38,080 bases of DNA from Clostridiaceae bacterium (GTDB lineage: Bacteria; Bacillota; Clostridia; DSM-8532): contig JAAYTP010000022.1 of NCBI GenBank assembly GCA_012518025.1, forward strand, positions 1 to 38,080. The letters are read 5' to 3'. This document shows positions 18,019 through 27,500 of the stretch, one piece after another. The position numbers were made by a program, and so were the translations under genes. Under the pieces are notes generated by a model, which saw only the letters and a program-made list of their open reading frames with translations, did no database searches and had not been told where the DNA came from. How positions within the stretch are numbered: the first letter of the stretch is position 1; each line of letters opens with the position of its first letter.

Positions 18019-19368
18019 ATGGACGAGAGAAGAATGAGGTCAAAAAACCAAAAAGCACAGAAAATGAGAAACAGGCGCGCTGTGATCCTTCTGACCATTC
18101 TGACACTGGTTGTAGGGATTGCGTTAGCCTTTTTCTATATTCAGGGAAGAAATAAGCCGGACGCTGAGGAGACACCCACTCCCAGTCCTACCGCTCCAGT
18201 TCCTACCGAGACTGAATCACCTACACCTGAGCCTGCTCCAACAGAAACACCCGACCTGGAGCCCACACCTACACCCACGCCTGAGCCCACTCCGGATCCC
18301 GACGAGGACAGGAGGAGCACCCGGAGGAATGATGTTAAGGTCAGGGCGCTTTACCTAAACCCCAGAAGTGTCAGACAGAATCTGGACCATTATATTGAAC
18401 TGGCTAATAAAACCGAGATCAATGCCTTTGTTATAGACATCAAGAGGGATGAAGGTATTATTTCCTATGATTCCGATATTCCTGATGTAAACGCCGCCAA
18501 GGGGGACACTCCCGACTTTGATATTCGGGAGGTCACAAAGAAGCTTCATGAAAATGATATCATCGTCATTGCCAGAATGGTTACATTCAAGGATACTACC
18601 ATCACAAAATATAAACCCGAACTGGCTATAAAAACTGTCGACGGCGGGATACTGGAAACCCCCGAATCCGGTGGCGGTAAATCCCGTTGGCTGGATCCTA
18701 CCAACAGGGATACCTGGGACTATATTCTAAGCATCGCCCAGGAAGCGGTTGAGTTCGGGTTTGATGAGATCCAGTTTGATTATATACGCTTCCCCGAAAC
18801 CACCCTGTACAAGAACTATGTGATCAACCTGGAGGAAGGCAAGGAGCGTCATGAGGTCATTGAGGAATTCATCCGTTATATACGCAACAATCTGCCTCCT
18901 GATACCGTGCTCAGCGCCGATATCTTCGGAATGCCCCTCATCAGTAGCAGGGATTACGGTGAGATAGGTCAGACCCTGGAAACCATCGGCTGGAGTCTTG
19001 ACTATATCTGTCCCATGATCTATCCGTCCCATTTTGCCAATAATTCTAAGGGCACCATGGGAAATGGTGTCGGGCAGACCATAAATGGCATCAAGTTTAC
19101 CCATCCCGATCTCAAGCCCTATGATGTGGTCTACAACACTCTGATTGTTGGGAAGAGCAGGATTGAAAAGGTTGAGGGTTATAATCTTAATGTGCGCCCG
19201 TATATCCAGGGGTTCACGGCTTCCTATCTGCCTGAAGGTTATTACATGACCTATGGGGTGGAGGCATACAGGGCTCAGATCCAGGCAGTATATGATGCGG
19301 GATATGATGAGTGGATATTCTGGAACTCTCCTAACAGTTATGTGGAATCAGCCTTTTTGCCCGAATAA
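18019..19368 (+). CDS. Membrane-anchored putative glycoside hydrolase (DUF4015-like) with Pro/Thr-rich linker
   Basis: N-terminal TM, TPTPSPTAPVPTETESPTPEP linker, NAFVIDIKRDEGIISYDS and EIQFDYIRFP motifs. Confidence 0.85.
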   Translation: MDERRMRSKNQKAQKMRNRRAVILLTILTLVVGIALAFFYIQGRNKPDAEETPTPSPTAPVPTETESPTPEPAPTETPDLEPTPTPTPEPTPDPDEDRRSTRRNDVKVRALYLNPRSVRQNLDHYIELANKTEINAFVIDIKRDEGIISYDSDIPDVNAAKGDTPDFDIREVTKKLHENDIIVIARMVTFKDTTITKYKPELAIKTVDGGILETPESGGGKSRWLDPTNRDTWDYILSIAQEAVEFGFDEIQFDYIRFPETTLYKNYVINLEEGKERHEVIEEFIRYIRNNLPPDTVLSADIFGMPLISSRDYGEIGQTLETIGWSLDYICPMIYPSHFANNSKGTMGNGVGQTINGIKFTHPDLKPYDVVYNTLIVGKSRIEKVEGYNLNVRPYIQGFTASYLPEGYYMTYGVEAYRAQIQAVYDAGYDEWIFWNSPNSYVESAFLPE

Positions 19369-19475
19369 ATGAATAAAGCAATGTTTGTTATCGGGTTATT
19401 CATGCTGTATAATCTTCATAGGATTTGTACCATGGTGACATTTTCCGAAACGCGTTATTTTGGAGGATTATACTG

Positions 19476-20285
19476 ATGAATATAATTGAGGCTGTCGTGT
19501 TGGGTATCATTCAGGGTCTTACCGAATTTCTGCCAGTGAGCAGCTCGGGTCATCTTGTATTGTTCCAGCAACTTTTCGGAATAAAAGGTGATATGGCTCT
19601 TACCTTCGATGTGGCTCTTCATGTTGGAACTCTTTGTGCTGTTTTTGTGGTCTATTGGAAGAAAATATGGGAAATGATCAAGCATCCCTTTTCCAAGCTG
19701 CCCGTATATATAGTTCTGGGAACCATCCCAACCGTAATTATTGCGCTGTTGTTCAAGGATGCCATTGAAGGGCACTATGCCGGCGGGTCTTTATTGGGTC
19801 CCGGCTTCATATTCACCGGTCTGATTCTTATAGGGGCTGAAAGGATCGGAAATGGAAGGAAAGATATAAAGGAAATGAAGCTCATGGATTCGCTTCTCAT
19901 AGGTGCGGGACAAGGACTGGCGCTGATGCCTGGGGTATCACGCTCAGGCATGACCATTACTACAGGACTTGCCCTTGGCCTTGAAAGAGGGTTTGCTGCG
20001 GACTATGCCTTTTTGTTAAGCATTCCGGCAATATTGGGAGGAGCATTTCTGGATGTTTTGGATGTGGTACGGGGTGAAACAGCGGCCATAACAAGCATTG
20101 GGATAGTACCCCTTGTAGCGGGGGTGACAGCCGCCGCCGTTACTGGTTTTGCGGCGATCAAGGTCATGCTGTCGGCGGTAAAAAAAATGAAGCTCAAGTA
20201 TTTTGCCTTGTATGTAATTGTCTTGGGGATACTGGTGGTTATAGCCCAGGTCTTTTTCAGGGAGCAGTTCCCCTGGTTGAGCTAG
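19476..20285 (+). CDS. uppP: Undecaprenyl-diphosphatase
   Basis: [20 protein letters not shown] and [18 protein letters not shown] motifs; likely start ATG 19476 behind ttggaggattatact. Confidence 0.96.
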   Translation: MNIIEAVVLGIIQGLTEFLPVSSSGHLVLFQQLFGIKGDMALTFDVALHVGTLCAVFVVYWKKIWEMIKHPFSKLPVYIVLGTIPTVIIALLFKDAIEGHYAGGSLLGPGFIFTGLILIGAERIGNGRKDIKEMKLMDSLLIGAGQGLALMPGVSRSGMTITTGLALGLERGFAADYAFLLSIPAILGGAFLDVLDVVRGETAAITSIGIVPLVAGVTAAAVTGFAAIKVMLSAVKKMKLKYFALYVIVLGILVVIAQVFFREQFPWLS

Positions 20286-20298
20286 GAAGGATGAATAT

Positions 20299-21321
20299 AT
20301 GAAGGATACAATAGTTCTCGGCATAGAAACAAGCTGCGACGAAACAGCAGCTTCGGTAGTGGTAAACGGCAGGAAGGTGCTATCAAATATCATATCTTCA
20401 CAAGTGGATTTACATGCAGAATACGGGGGAGTGGTTCCGGAGATTGCCTCCCGTAGGCATGTTGAACTTATTCTCCCCGTAATTGATAATGCCTTGAGGG
20501 AAGCCGATGTGACCCTTGAGGAGGTGGATGCCATAGCCGTAACCTATGGTCCGGGGCTTGTGGGCGCTCTCCTTGTAGGGGTTTCGGCGGCCAAGGCCAT
20601 TGCCTTTTCGCTGAACAAGCCGCTGGTGCGGGTCAACCATATTGAAGGGCATATTGCAGCCAATTATATAGCCCATCCGGATCTGGAGCCTCCCTATGTG
20701 TGCCTGATTGCGTCCGGAGGGCATAGCCATATTGTGCATGTGGTCTCTTATACGGAGTTCAGGATCATGGGAAGAACCCGTGATGATGCTGCAGGGGAGG
20801 CTTTCGACAAGATCGCCAGGGTGCTTGGGCTGGGATATCCGGGAGGACCTGCCATAGAAAGGGCAGCAAAGGATGGTGATCCGAAAGCCTTCAATTTTCC
20901 AAGGGTTAATTTCACAGATGCCCCCTATGATTTTAGTTTTAGTGGTCTAAAAACAGCGGTGATCAATACGGTACATCAGTTGAGACAGAAATGGGAGCCA
21001 TTGCCCGTGGAAGATATCTGTGCCTCTTTTCAGCAGGCTGTTGCAGATGTACTTGTGGATCATACAGTGTCTGCGGCAAAAGAGATTAAGGCCGACACCA
21101 TCTGCATAGCAGGCGGTGTGGCTGCCAATTCACAACTGAGGGAGAGCATGTCTCAAAGGGCTTTAAAAGAGAATATCAGGGTTCTGTACCCCAAACTGAT
21201 ACTTTGCACCGATAATGCGGCTATGATTGCCAGTGCCGGTTTTTACGCCCTGGAAAGCGGAAGGACTGCCGACTGGAAATTGAATGCCGTTCCGTCTTTG
21301 AAAATCGGAGAATCCGGCTGA
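20299..21321 (+). CDS. tsaD: tRNA threonylcarbamoyladenosine modification protein TsaD
   Basis: [41 protein letters not shown]. Confidence 0.97.
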   Translation: MKDTIVLGIETSCDETAASVVVNGRKVLSNIISSQVDLHAEYGGVVPEIASRRHVELILPVIDNALREADVTLEEVDAIAVTYGPGLVGALLVGVSAAKAIAFSLNKPLVRVNHIEGHIAANYIAHPDLEPPYVCLIASGGHSHIVHVVSYTEFRIMGRTRDDAAGEAFDKIARVLGLGYPGGPAIERAAKDGDPKAFNFPRVNFTDAPYDFSFSGLKTAVINTVHQLRQKWEPLPVEDICASFQQAVADVLVDHTVSAAKEIKADTICIAGGVAANSQLRESMSQRALKENIRVLYPKLILCTDNAAMIASAGFYALESGRTADWKLNAVPSLKIGESG

Positions 21322-21360
21322 ACTGCGAACATATTTCAACAGGTTTCTACCTGTGAATTC

Positions 21361-21433
21361 TGTGGAAATAGTCATGAAAAAGGCTTGTATTGCCCATCCT
21401 GCCTGTGGATAACCTTGTGGATACTGTGGAAAA
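21361..21433. promoter_or_regulatory. DnaA-box cluster
   Basis: TGTGGAAAT 21361-21369, TGTGGATAA 21404-21412 (exact complement of TTATCCACA), TGTGGATAC 21416-21424, TGTGGAAAA 21425-21433, all in one orientation. Confidence 0.7.
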
Positions 21434-21532
21434 GCGCTTGTAAAGCGGATTTTATCCGTGTATAAAAAAGATCCACGCCCAGTTAAGCAATCACAGAGTG
21501 CAAGCGGGGATCAGGGAACCACGTGTTACACA

Positions 21533-21560
21533 AAAAAAGCGCTGTTATTTCAGCGCTTTA
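21533..21560 (-). terminator. Terminator of the minus-strand lytic transglycosylase gene
   Basis: Minus strand: aagcgctg-aaataa-cagcgctt then ttttttg; the stop codon sits in the loop. Confidence 0.75.
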
Positions 21561-22195
21561 TACATATCGTAGTACTTGAGAACCAGTTCCACATACTTCT
21601 GGGTTTGTTCGTAGGGCGGGATGCCTCCGAACCTTCTCACGGCGTTGGGGCCGGCATTATATGCGGCAAGAGCCAGTTTCAGATCGTTATCGAAGGCCTT
21701 CAACTGATAGCTCAGATATTGCACTCCACCGCGGATATTCTCCTCAATATTATACGGATCGGAGACTCCCAAACCTTCCGCTGTGCCCGGCATGAGCTGC
21801 ATAAGCCCCATGGCTCCGGAAGTGGAGAGGGCGAAGGGTTGGAAGGAGGATTCCTGCTTCATAACAGCCCGAATCAGTAGAGGATCCACGTTGAATTGTT
21901 CAGAAAAGGCTTCGATGGCGGCATCGATTCTTGGCATCAATTCCTGGATTTCGGTCTGTGACAGCCTGGGATAGACCGATTCATAGGATCCTGAGACCAG
22001 TGGATATTTTGTGTTCGAGGACTTTGAGGATTCCAACTGGGTAGAATCAATGATCGGTGCATTGCTGGCTGCCTGGGAGGTCATTGAGTCTCCCAGTACC
22101 GACGCAAAAGAGTCTTTGGAAGAGCCTTTAAGTTTAACAGGCAGCCTGCTTTCAATCTCAGCAATCTTTTGAGCCAAAATATCGGATACTTTCAT
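21545..22195 (-). CDS. Lytic transglycosylase (SLT domain)
   Basis: AVMKQESSFQPFALSTSGAMGLMQLMPGTAEGLGV..ALAAYNAGPNAVRRFGGIPPYEQTQKYV. Confidence 0.95.
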   Translation of the reverse strand: MKVSDILAQKIAEIESRLPVKLKGSSKDSFASVLGDSMTSQAASNAPIIDSTQLESSKSSNTKYPLVSGSYESVYPRLSQTEIQELMPRIDAAIEAFSEQFNVDPLLIRAVMKQESSFQPFALSTSGAMGLMQLMPGTAEGLGVSDPYNIEENIRGGVQYLSYQLKAFDNDLKLALAAYNAGPNAVRRFGGIPPYEQTQKYVELVLKYYDMYKALK

Positions 22196-22535
22196 CTCAA
22201 TACCTGTAAAATCATTTTTTTGAAGAGTGATTCGACATTCTTCTATCTATTATATCGGAAAATAGGCCATACTACAAAACAACTAATTGGAACGGCTTTT
22301 CCGGATCTTTGTGCTTTGTACAATCATTAGGAAAAAACCTCGCCCGATGTTCCTTTTTTGCTCCTTCCTTCATGCACGGTACCACCCATTTACAAAGGTA
22401 CCGGTCGCAGTAATGGATTTGCAGTGCAATTTAAAAACGTCAGCGATAATACTTGGCATGGGAAATTCCACCGGCTGAATTGAAAAATCAGTTTATGAGA
22501 ATAATTAAAACAAAAGGGTAACAGGCGGTGGTTGC

Positions 22536-23231
22536 ATGAAGCACGAAATGGATCGAAAAAGGAAGATAACAGGTTCCCTCTCGCGATTTCTGTCGCTGGC
22601 TATGCGCGGAGCAGCCGTCATTCTTGCGCTCTGCATTGCATATGGCAGCTTTGCCCAGAAGAGAATCAGCGATAATATTGTCAGGCTTCATATCATTGCC
22701 AACAGTGATAATGCTGCAGACCAGGATCTGAAGCTTAAAGTGAGGGATGCAATCATTGACCATATGCAAAACAGATATCCAGGAGGTTCATCCCGGGATG
22801 AAGCCGAGGAATACCTTCAGAACAGCCTTCCCGAGATTCAGAAAATAGCTGAGGATGTATTGAGGGATAATGGATCCGACTCGAAAGTTGTGGCTCGTTA
22901 TGGTGAATTCCCGTTCCCTACCAGGACATATGAGAACATCACACTGCCGACGGGAATCTACAGGTCTGTACGGATTGAGCTGGGAGAGGCCAAAGGACAA
23001 AACTGGTGGTGCGTTATGTTTCCGCCCCTTTGCGTAGCCGATGATAATTCGCTGCGCATGCCCCTGGAATCTCAGGAGCAGCTGAAGGAAACCCTGGGAG
23101 AGGAAGGTTACAGACTGGTAACCGATGTTAGTGATGCTGATAATAAAGAGATTCAGATAAAGTTTAGGATTTTAGAATTGGTTCAGAGCTCCAGGCTCAA
23201 GCTGGCAGAACTCATCTCAAGCCTATTTTAA
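22536..23231 (+). CDS. spoIIR: Stage II sporulation protein R
   Basis: VRLHIIANSDNAADQDLKLKVRDAIID, NWWCVMFPPLC typical of SpoIIR. Confidence 0.95.
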   Translation: MKHEMDRKRKITGSLSRFLSLAMRGAAVILALCIAYGSFAQKRISDNIVRLHIIANSDNAADQDLKLKVRDAIIDHMQNRYPGGSSRDEAEEYLQNSLPEIQKIAEDVLRDNGSDSKVVARYGEFPFPTRTYENITLPTGIYRSVRIELGEAKGQNWWCVMFPPLCVADDNSLRMPLESQEQLKETLGEEGYRLVTDVSDADNKEIQIKFRILELVQSSRLKLAELISSLF

Positions 23232-23259
23232 GGACGACAGTAATAATATTCACCTGCCA

Positions 23260-23294
23260 AGGCTGTCTCAGATGGGACAGCCTGTTGTTTTTTC
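23260..23294 (+). terminator. Terminator after spoIIR
   Basis: aggctgtc-tcagatgg-gacagcct stem then gttgtttttt. Confidence 0.75.
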
Positions 23295-23495
23295 TGTACA
23301 GGGCTTTGTTTTGGCAAATCACCCTTTCTCTTGCCAATTGCTATAATCACGGTGAACATGCGTACGTATATGCTATACTTGATGTGACAAGAAGTGGTCG
23401 ATATGTACATAGGCTATTCTTTCAAGAAAATAGGAGTCTGAACCGTAGTTCAGATCCTGCCAAAAACCGTGCGTTCAGGATTGGGGAGGGACTGC

Positions 23496-24188
23496 ATGGA
23501 GATAAATATACTTTATGAGGATAACCATCTGCTGGTGGCAGTCAAGCCGCCGGAGGTTCCCGTGCAGGCTGATAGCAGCGGTGCGGATGATTTTCTCGGC
23601 ATGCTGAAAGCCTATATCAAGGAAAAATACAATAAGCCCGGGAATGTTTATCTTGGTCTCGTACACAGGTTGGACAGAAACGCCGGGGGTGTCATGGTTT
23701 TTGCAAAAACCTCCAAGGCAGCGTCCCGTCTGTCGGATCAGATCAGACGGCGCGTGACTGCGAAGACTTACCTTGCCGTGGTACACGGTTGTCCGGAAAA
23801 CAGGCAGGAGCACCTTGTCAATTATCTTCTCAAGGACAGGGCAAGAAACAGGGTCTCGGTTGTGGAACCAGGCACCCCGGGAGCCAGAGAAGCTGTGCTG
23901 AACTATACTGTTCTGGAGAGCAGGGAGGGCTTAAGTCTGATCCGGGTCGAACTCGAAACGGGAAGGCCCCATCAGATCCGTGTCCAGATGGCGGAATTGG
24001 GAACACCCCTCTACGGGGATGTCAAATACCGCGGGTTCGGGGAAAGAAACATGAACGATCTGGCTCTCTGGTCGTGGCGCATGGAGGTGGAGCATCCTGT
24101 GAAAAAGGAAAGGGTGGCCTTTACAGCGCCTCCCCCAGATACCTACCCCTGGAATCTTTTCAATATCTCGCTTTCAGAGATCATGTAA
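23496..24188 (+). CDS. RluA-family 23S rRNA/tRNA pseudouridine synthase
   Basis: VHRLDRNAGGVMVFAKTSKAASRLSDQ and ETGRPHQIRVQMAELGTPLYGD; likely start 23496. Confidence 0.92.
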   Translation: MEINILYEDNHLLVAVKPPEVPVQADSSGADDFLGMLKAYIKEKYNKPGNVYLGLVHRLDRNAGGVMVFAKTSKAASRLSDQIRRRVTAKTYLAVVHGCPENRQEHLVNYLLKDRARNRVSVVEPGTPGAREAVLNYTVLESREGLSLIRVELETGRPHQIRVQMAELGTPLYGDVKYRGFGERNMNDLALWSWRMEVEHPVKKERVAFTAPPPDTYPWNLFNISLSEIM

Positions 24189-24291
24189 AGCCCGATTGCT
24201 ATGCAGTGCGAAGAGGTGTCATTGCTAGCGTGGAAAGTGTATCCGGGTATCCCGTAAAGCCCGGTCGCTGTGCTGAACAAAGAGGTGTCAT
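24185..24291. repeat. Two degenerate direct repeats, 69 bp apart
   Basis: gtaaagcccgattgctatgcagtgcgaagaggtgtcat (24185-24222) and gtaaagcccggtcgctgtgctgaacaaagaggtgtcat (24254-24291), about 31/38 identical. Confidence 0.75.
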
Positions 24292-24353
24292 CTCCGACCT
24301 CGAAGCCCTTCTCGCACTCTCACATCCAACCTCCCACTTCCCACCTCCAGACC

Positions 24354-24408
24354 GTCATTGCGAGCGTAGCGCGGCAATCTCCGACCTCGAAGCCCTTCTC
24401 GCAATGAC
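24354..24408. repeat. Palindromic-ended interspersed repeat (gtcattgcgag...ctcgcaatgac)
   Basis: Perfect 11-bp terminal inverted repeat; internal tctccgacctcgaagcccttctcgca also occurs at 24291-24316. Confidence 0.8.
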
Positions 24409-24475
24409 ATGAAGAGAAAAGTGATCCTATCAACGACAAGAGGAAGAACTTTTTGCCTCTTACCTCAATAAAAAA

Positions 24476-24501
24476 AGAGCCGGCTGTGCCGGCTCTTTTG
24501 A
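24476..24501. terminator. Bidirectional-looking terminator between the repeat patch and the A2M-like gene
   Basis: aaaagagccggctgtgccggctctttt symmetric stem with A and T flanks. Confidence 0.8.
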
Positions 24502-24508
24502 AAGGGAG

Positions 24509-27500
24509 TCAGGGGAGAATTTCAATCATGGCGCTATCGTTAACAGTAAGGCTGGTTTTCACTATAGAACCCTGCGCCACTGTGCCTTCCGCCGTATATT
24601 CACCGGGACCGGCGACCCTTGCGTAGTAGACGAGGGGCTTGTAATTGTTGTATTTGTCCATCCTCTTACCAACCACAAAGGTTACCTTCTGCCCGTCGAT
24701 ATTTCTGTAGAACCACCCATAATCCCTTGTAATGCCATAGGACCAGGGGTTGGAGACCGGTTTCAGCCCGGAGGGTGCATAATCGCTAATCTCATAGGTG
24801 TTATCCATGGCCGCATCCTTTATGGTGTAATCAATCTGAACCTTCACAATGTCATTGGGCTTGAATGTGGTGGTTTCCTCACCGGTTATGGCGTTGTGGA
24901 ACTTCCTTGTTATTATCACATTACTATCATTTTCCCCGCTCTGGCTAAGGGGAGCCCTGTACATGGACAAAATGGAGGCATCGCCCTCAACCCGGGTTAC
25001 CTGGAAATTATCAGCCTTCACCGACGGGATCTGAATAAATTCAGATTGCCCCTTCTCAAGCTTCACCTGATAGCTTTTTCCGTCGTAGGTGTAATCAAAT
25101 TCCACGGTGTCTCCCGGAACCAATTGAAGCCTTTCTGACAGGTAGATGAGGCGCTCAACACCGGTATAAACATTTTTGGAATACCTGCTGTTTACATAGG
25201 CATACATCTTATCGGATTCCTCAGCACCCAATCCTGCAGTAAAGGCGGCAAGAAGGGCGGTTTGTTCAAGGGAAGCGTCGGTATCCCCATTCTTCACCCT
25301 TATTCGGATATATGGATCCATGATTTCAAGATGCGGCTTAATTCGAGTGCTATAGATTTCCCTGGCTATGGTAGTTTCTCCCATAAGCTGGTAAGCCATG
25401 CCCACAAGCATATAGTCGGTCAGCGATAGATTCTCTGTATTCCTGGCTGTTTCAAGCTCAGTAAGCACTGGTTCTCCCAGGGCTGCAAGACCGTAAAGCG
25501 CCGGTGCATTAATTGTTTCTTCGGTCAGAAGGGCGTTATAGAAATACATTTTAAGCGAGGTAGTATCGGTTACTTCACTGAGCCAGGGTGTAAGAAGAGC
25601 GGACATTCTGATGTCGCTTGTGGAATAGGGCAGAATACCATAGCCCCCATCCGGGTTCCTGTAGCTCAATGCATCGGGATCGATGGGATCGTAATAGAAT
25701 CCCTGATCGTCTACAAGGTCCTTCAAAAGCTTCTGTGCATGATATGCAGTGAGCTTCTGATCCAGCCTGTGACCATAGCCCCAGGCAAGACAGTGGAGTT
25801 CATTGATGAGCCTGCCACGTCCCTTATCCGTAATGATGAGAGAAGTCAGGCCGCTTTCGCCGGCATCTATCTTAACACCCGGCACCAGTTCCTTGTACGA
25901 TGTTGTCTCCATGGTGCGATAGGAGTCGTAAACCTGAATGGTTCTCCTGATGCCGTCAGCCAGTCCGCCTCTGCTTCTGGCGTATATCTCCAGACTGTAA
26001 GTGCCCTCCGACAGACTTGGAAGAGGAATGTTAACCCGTTCAAATGCTTTTGCCGAGGCTGTCTTCACATAATTATTCAGCTCTTTGCAGCGTATTTCAA
26101 AGTCAACAATCTCGCCTTCTTCTAGCTTCTCACCGTATGCAGTTACCCCAATATATGGCCTGTCTCCTGAAAGATAGGTAAGGCTCATGGCATCGTTTAT
26201 GAAGAAGGGCATGGATACCTTGGTTGAAGCAATTTCCGATCCTGCGTGCAAATCGGTGGATATGGCGGCAGCTGCAAGCCTGAAGGATGTGACGCTGTCG
26301 GGAAGGGTAAAGGTCAGGGTTCCCTTTCCGTTTTCGTCCAACTGAATGGTTTCAAAGCAGGCTGTATCCCTGAAATCCGAACGGACATCCACCCCCTCGG
26401 AAATAGACATTCCTCCATCGGCATCGGGTGCAGCCGAAGGAGCCGGTACAGGGGCTTCGTCCGCCTTTTCCGTACTAACTGCCATTTCATCTATCCCAGC
26501 CGCCCCGCCGAGAGACGTCCTGACAAGGTACATGGGGGTATTTCTGCGGCTGGTGCTGTATCGGATGATGCCGCTGCCCATCCATGAATAAAGCTGTTTC
26601 AGAGGATCGATATACTGTCCCGACAGTTGAAGAAGTGCTTCATCAATCAGAGAAACATTAACCATGGCAGCAACGGGCCTGCCGTCAGGATCGGTAGCCG
26701 TGATGGTCACTGTGCAGGCTTCACCGGGTTTATAACTATCCTTGTCGGTCTTCACATCGAGGGTAATCCTCTTTTCCTCGTAATCATAGGAAACCCAGCT
26801 GCTTGAGCGAATGTAGCCAACTCCTGTAAACATGATTCCTTCCACATAGTAATTGGGGGACAGGGCAGCATCAAAGGCCTTGCTGTATACAGGCTGATCT
26901 TTTACCTCGGCACCCAGGATACCGTTTCTGGCTTCGACAAACAGGGTTCTGAAACCAGTTACAGGCTCCTCATTGTTATAGAACATAAGGTTTACCTGTT
27001 CCCCTGAGCCATAGTAATCCTTGTCGGATTTTAGATAATAGTGATCGCCTGTTACAGGGTAATGGAGCCTTGAGCGGTCATAGAGGCTTATCTGGTATTT
27101 CAGTGCTCTTCCTTTTTGATCCTGTGATGCTATTTCAGCTGTGTAATAGCCTTCCAAGTCCTTGTCGACAGGGAATTCAAAACCTGCATGGCCATTGGCG
27201 TCGGTTATCAGCGTCTTTTTGGTGACCGAGGTTTTTCTCTCCCGGTATTCATAACGCTTGCGTACCACTTTATTGATGAAATCGTAATCTTCGCCCACTT
27301 CTATCTTATCCCAGGTGATGTGGTAAACCCGTACTTCTGCATTTATTCCAGAGACCACCTCGCCCAGATGATTATCATTGGATGAGTCCTCATCGTTCAA
27401 AGTATCTAGTTCCACCTGGTGGGCTTTTATGGAGACAGTACCGGTTCCGTCCTTGATTTCACCGCTGGAAACAAGTTCGGTATGGTTCGCATACACCCGG

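Noticed and set aside
22375-22420. Minus-strand aaatgggtggtaccgtg resembling a T-box antiterminator
   Set aside because: No Stem I landmarks upstream, no following terminator, and the downstream gene is a lytic transglycosylase; GGTACC is palindromic so likely chance
24185-24410. Possible CRISPR array from spaced repeats
   Set aside because: Only two degenerate repeats with no regular spacers and no cas genes; fits small palindromic insertion elements better
23789-24412. 207-aa plus-strand ORF overlapping the pseudouridine synthase and repeat patch
   Set aside because: Out-of-frame with the real gene and ends in repeats; composition artefact
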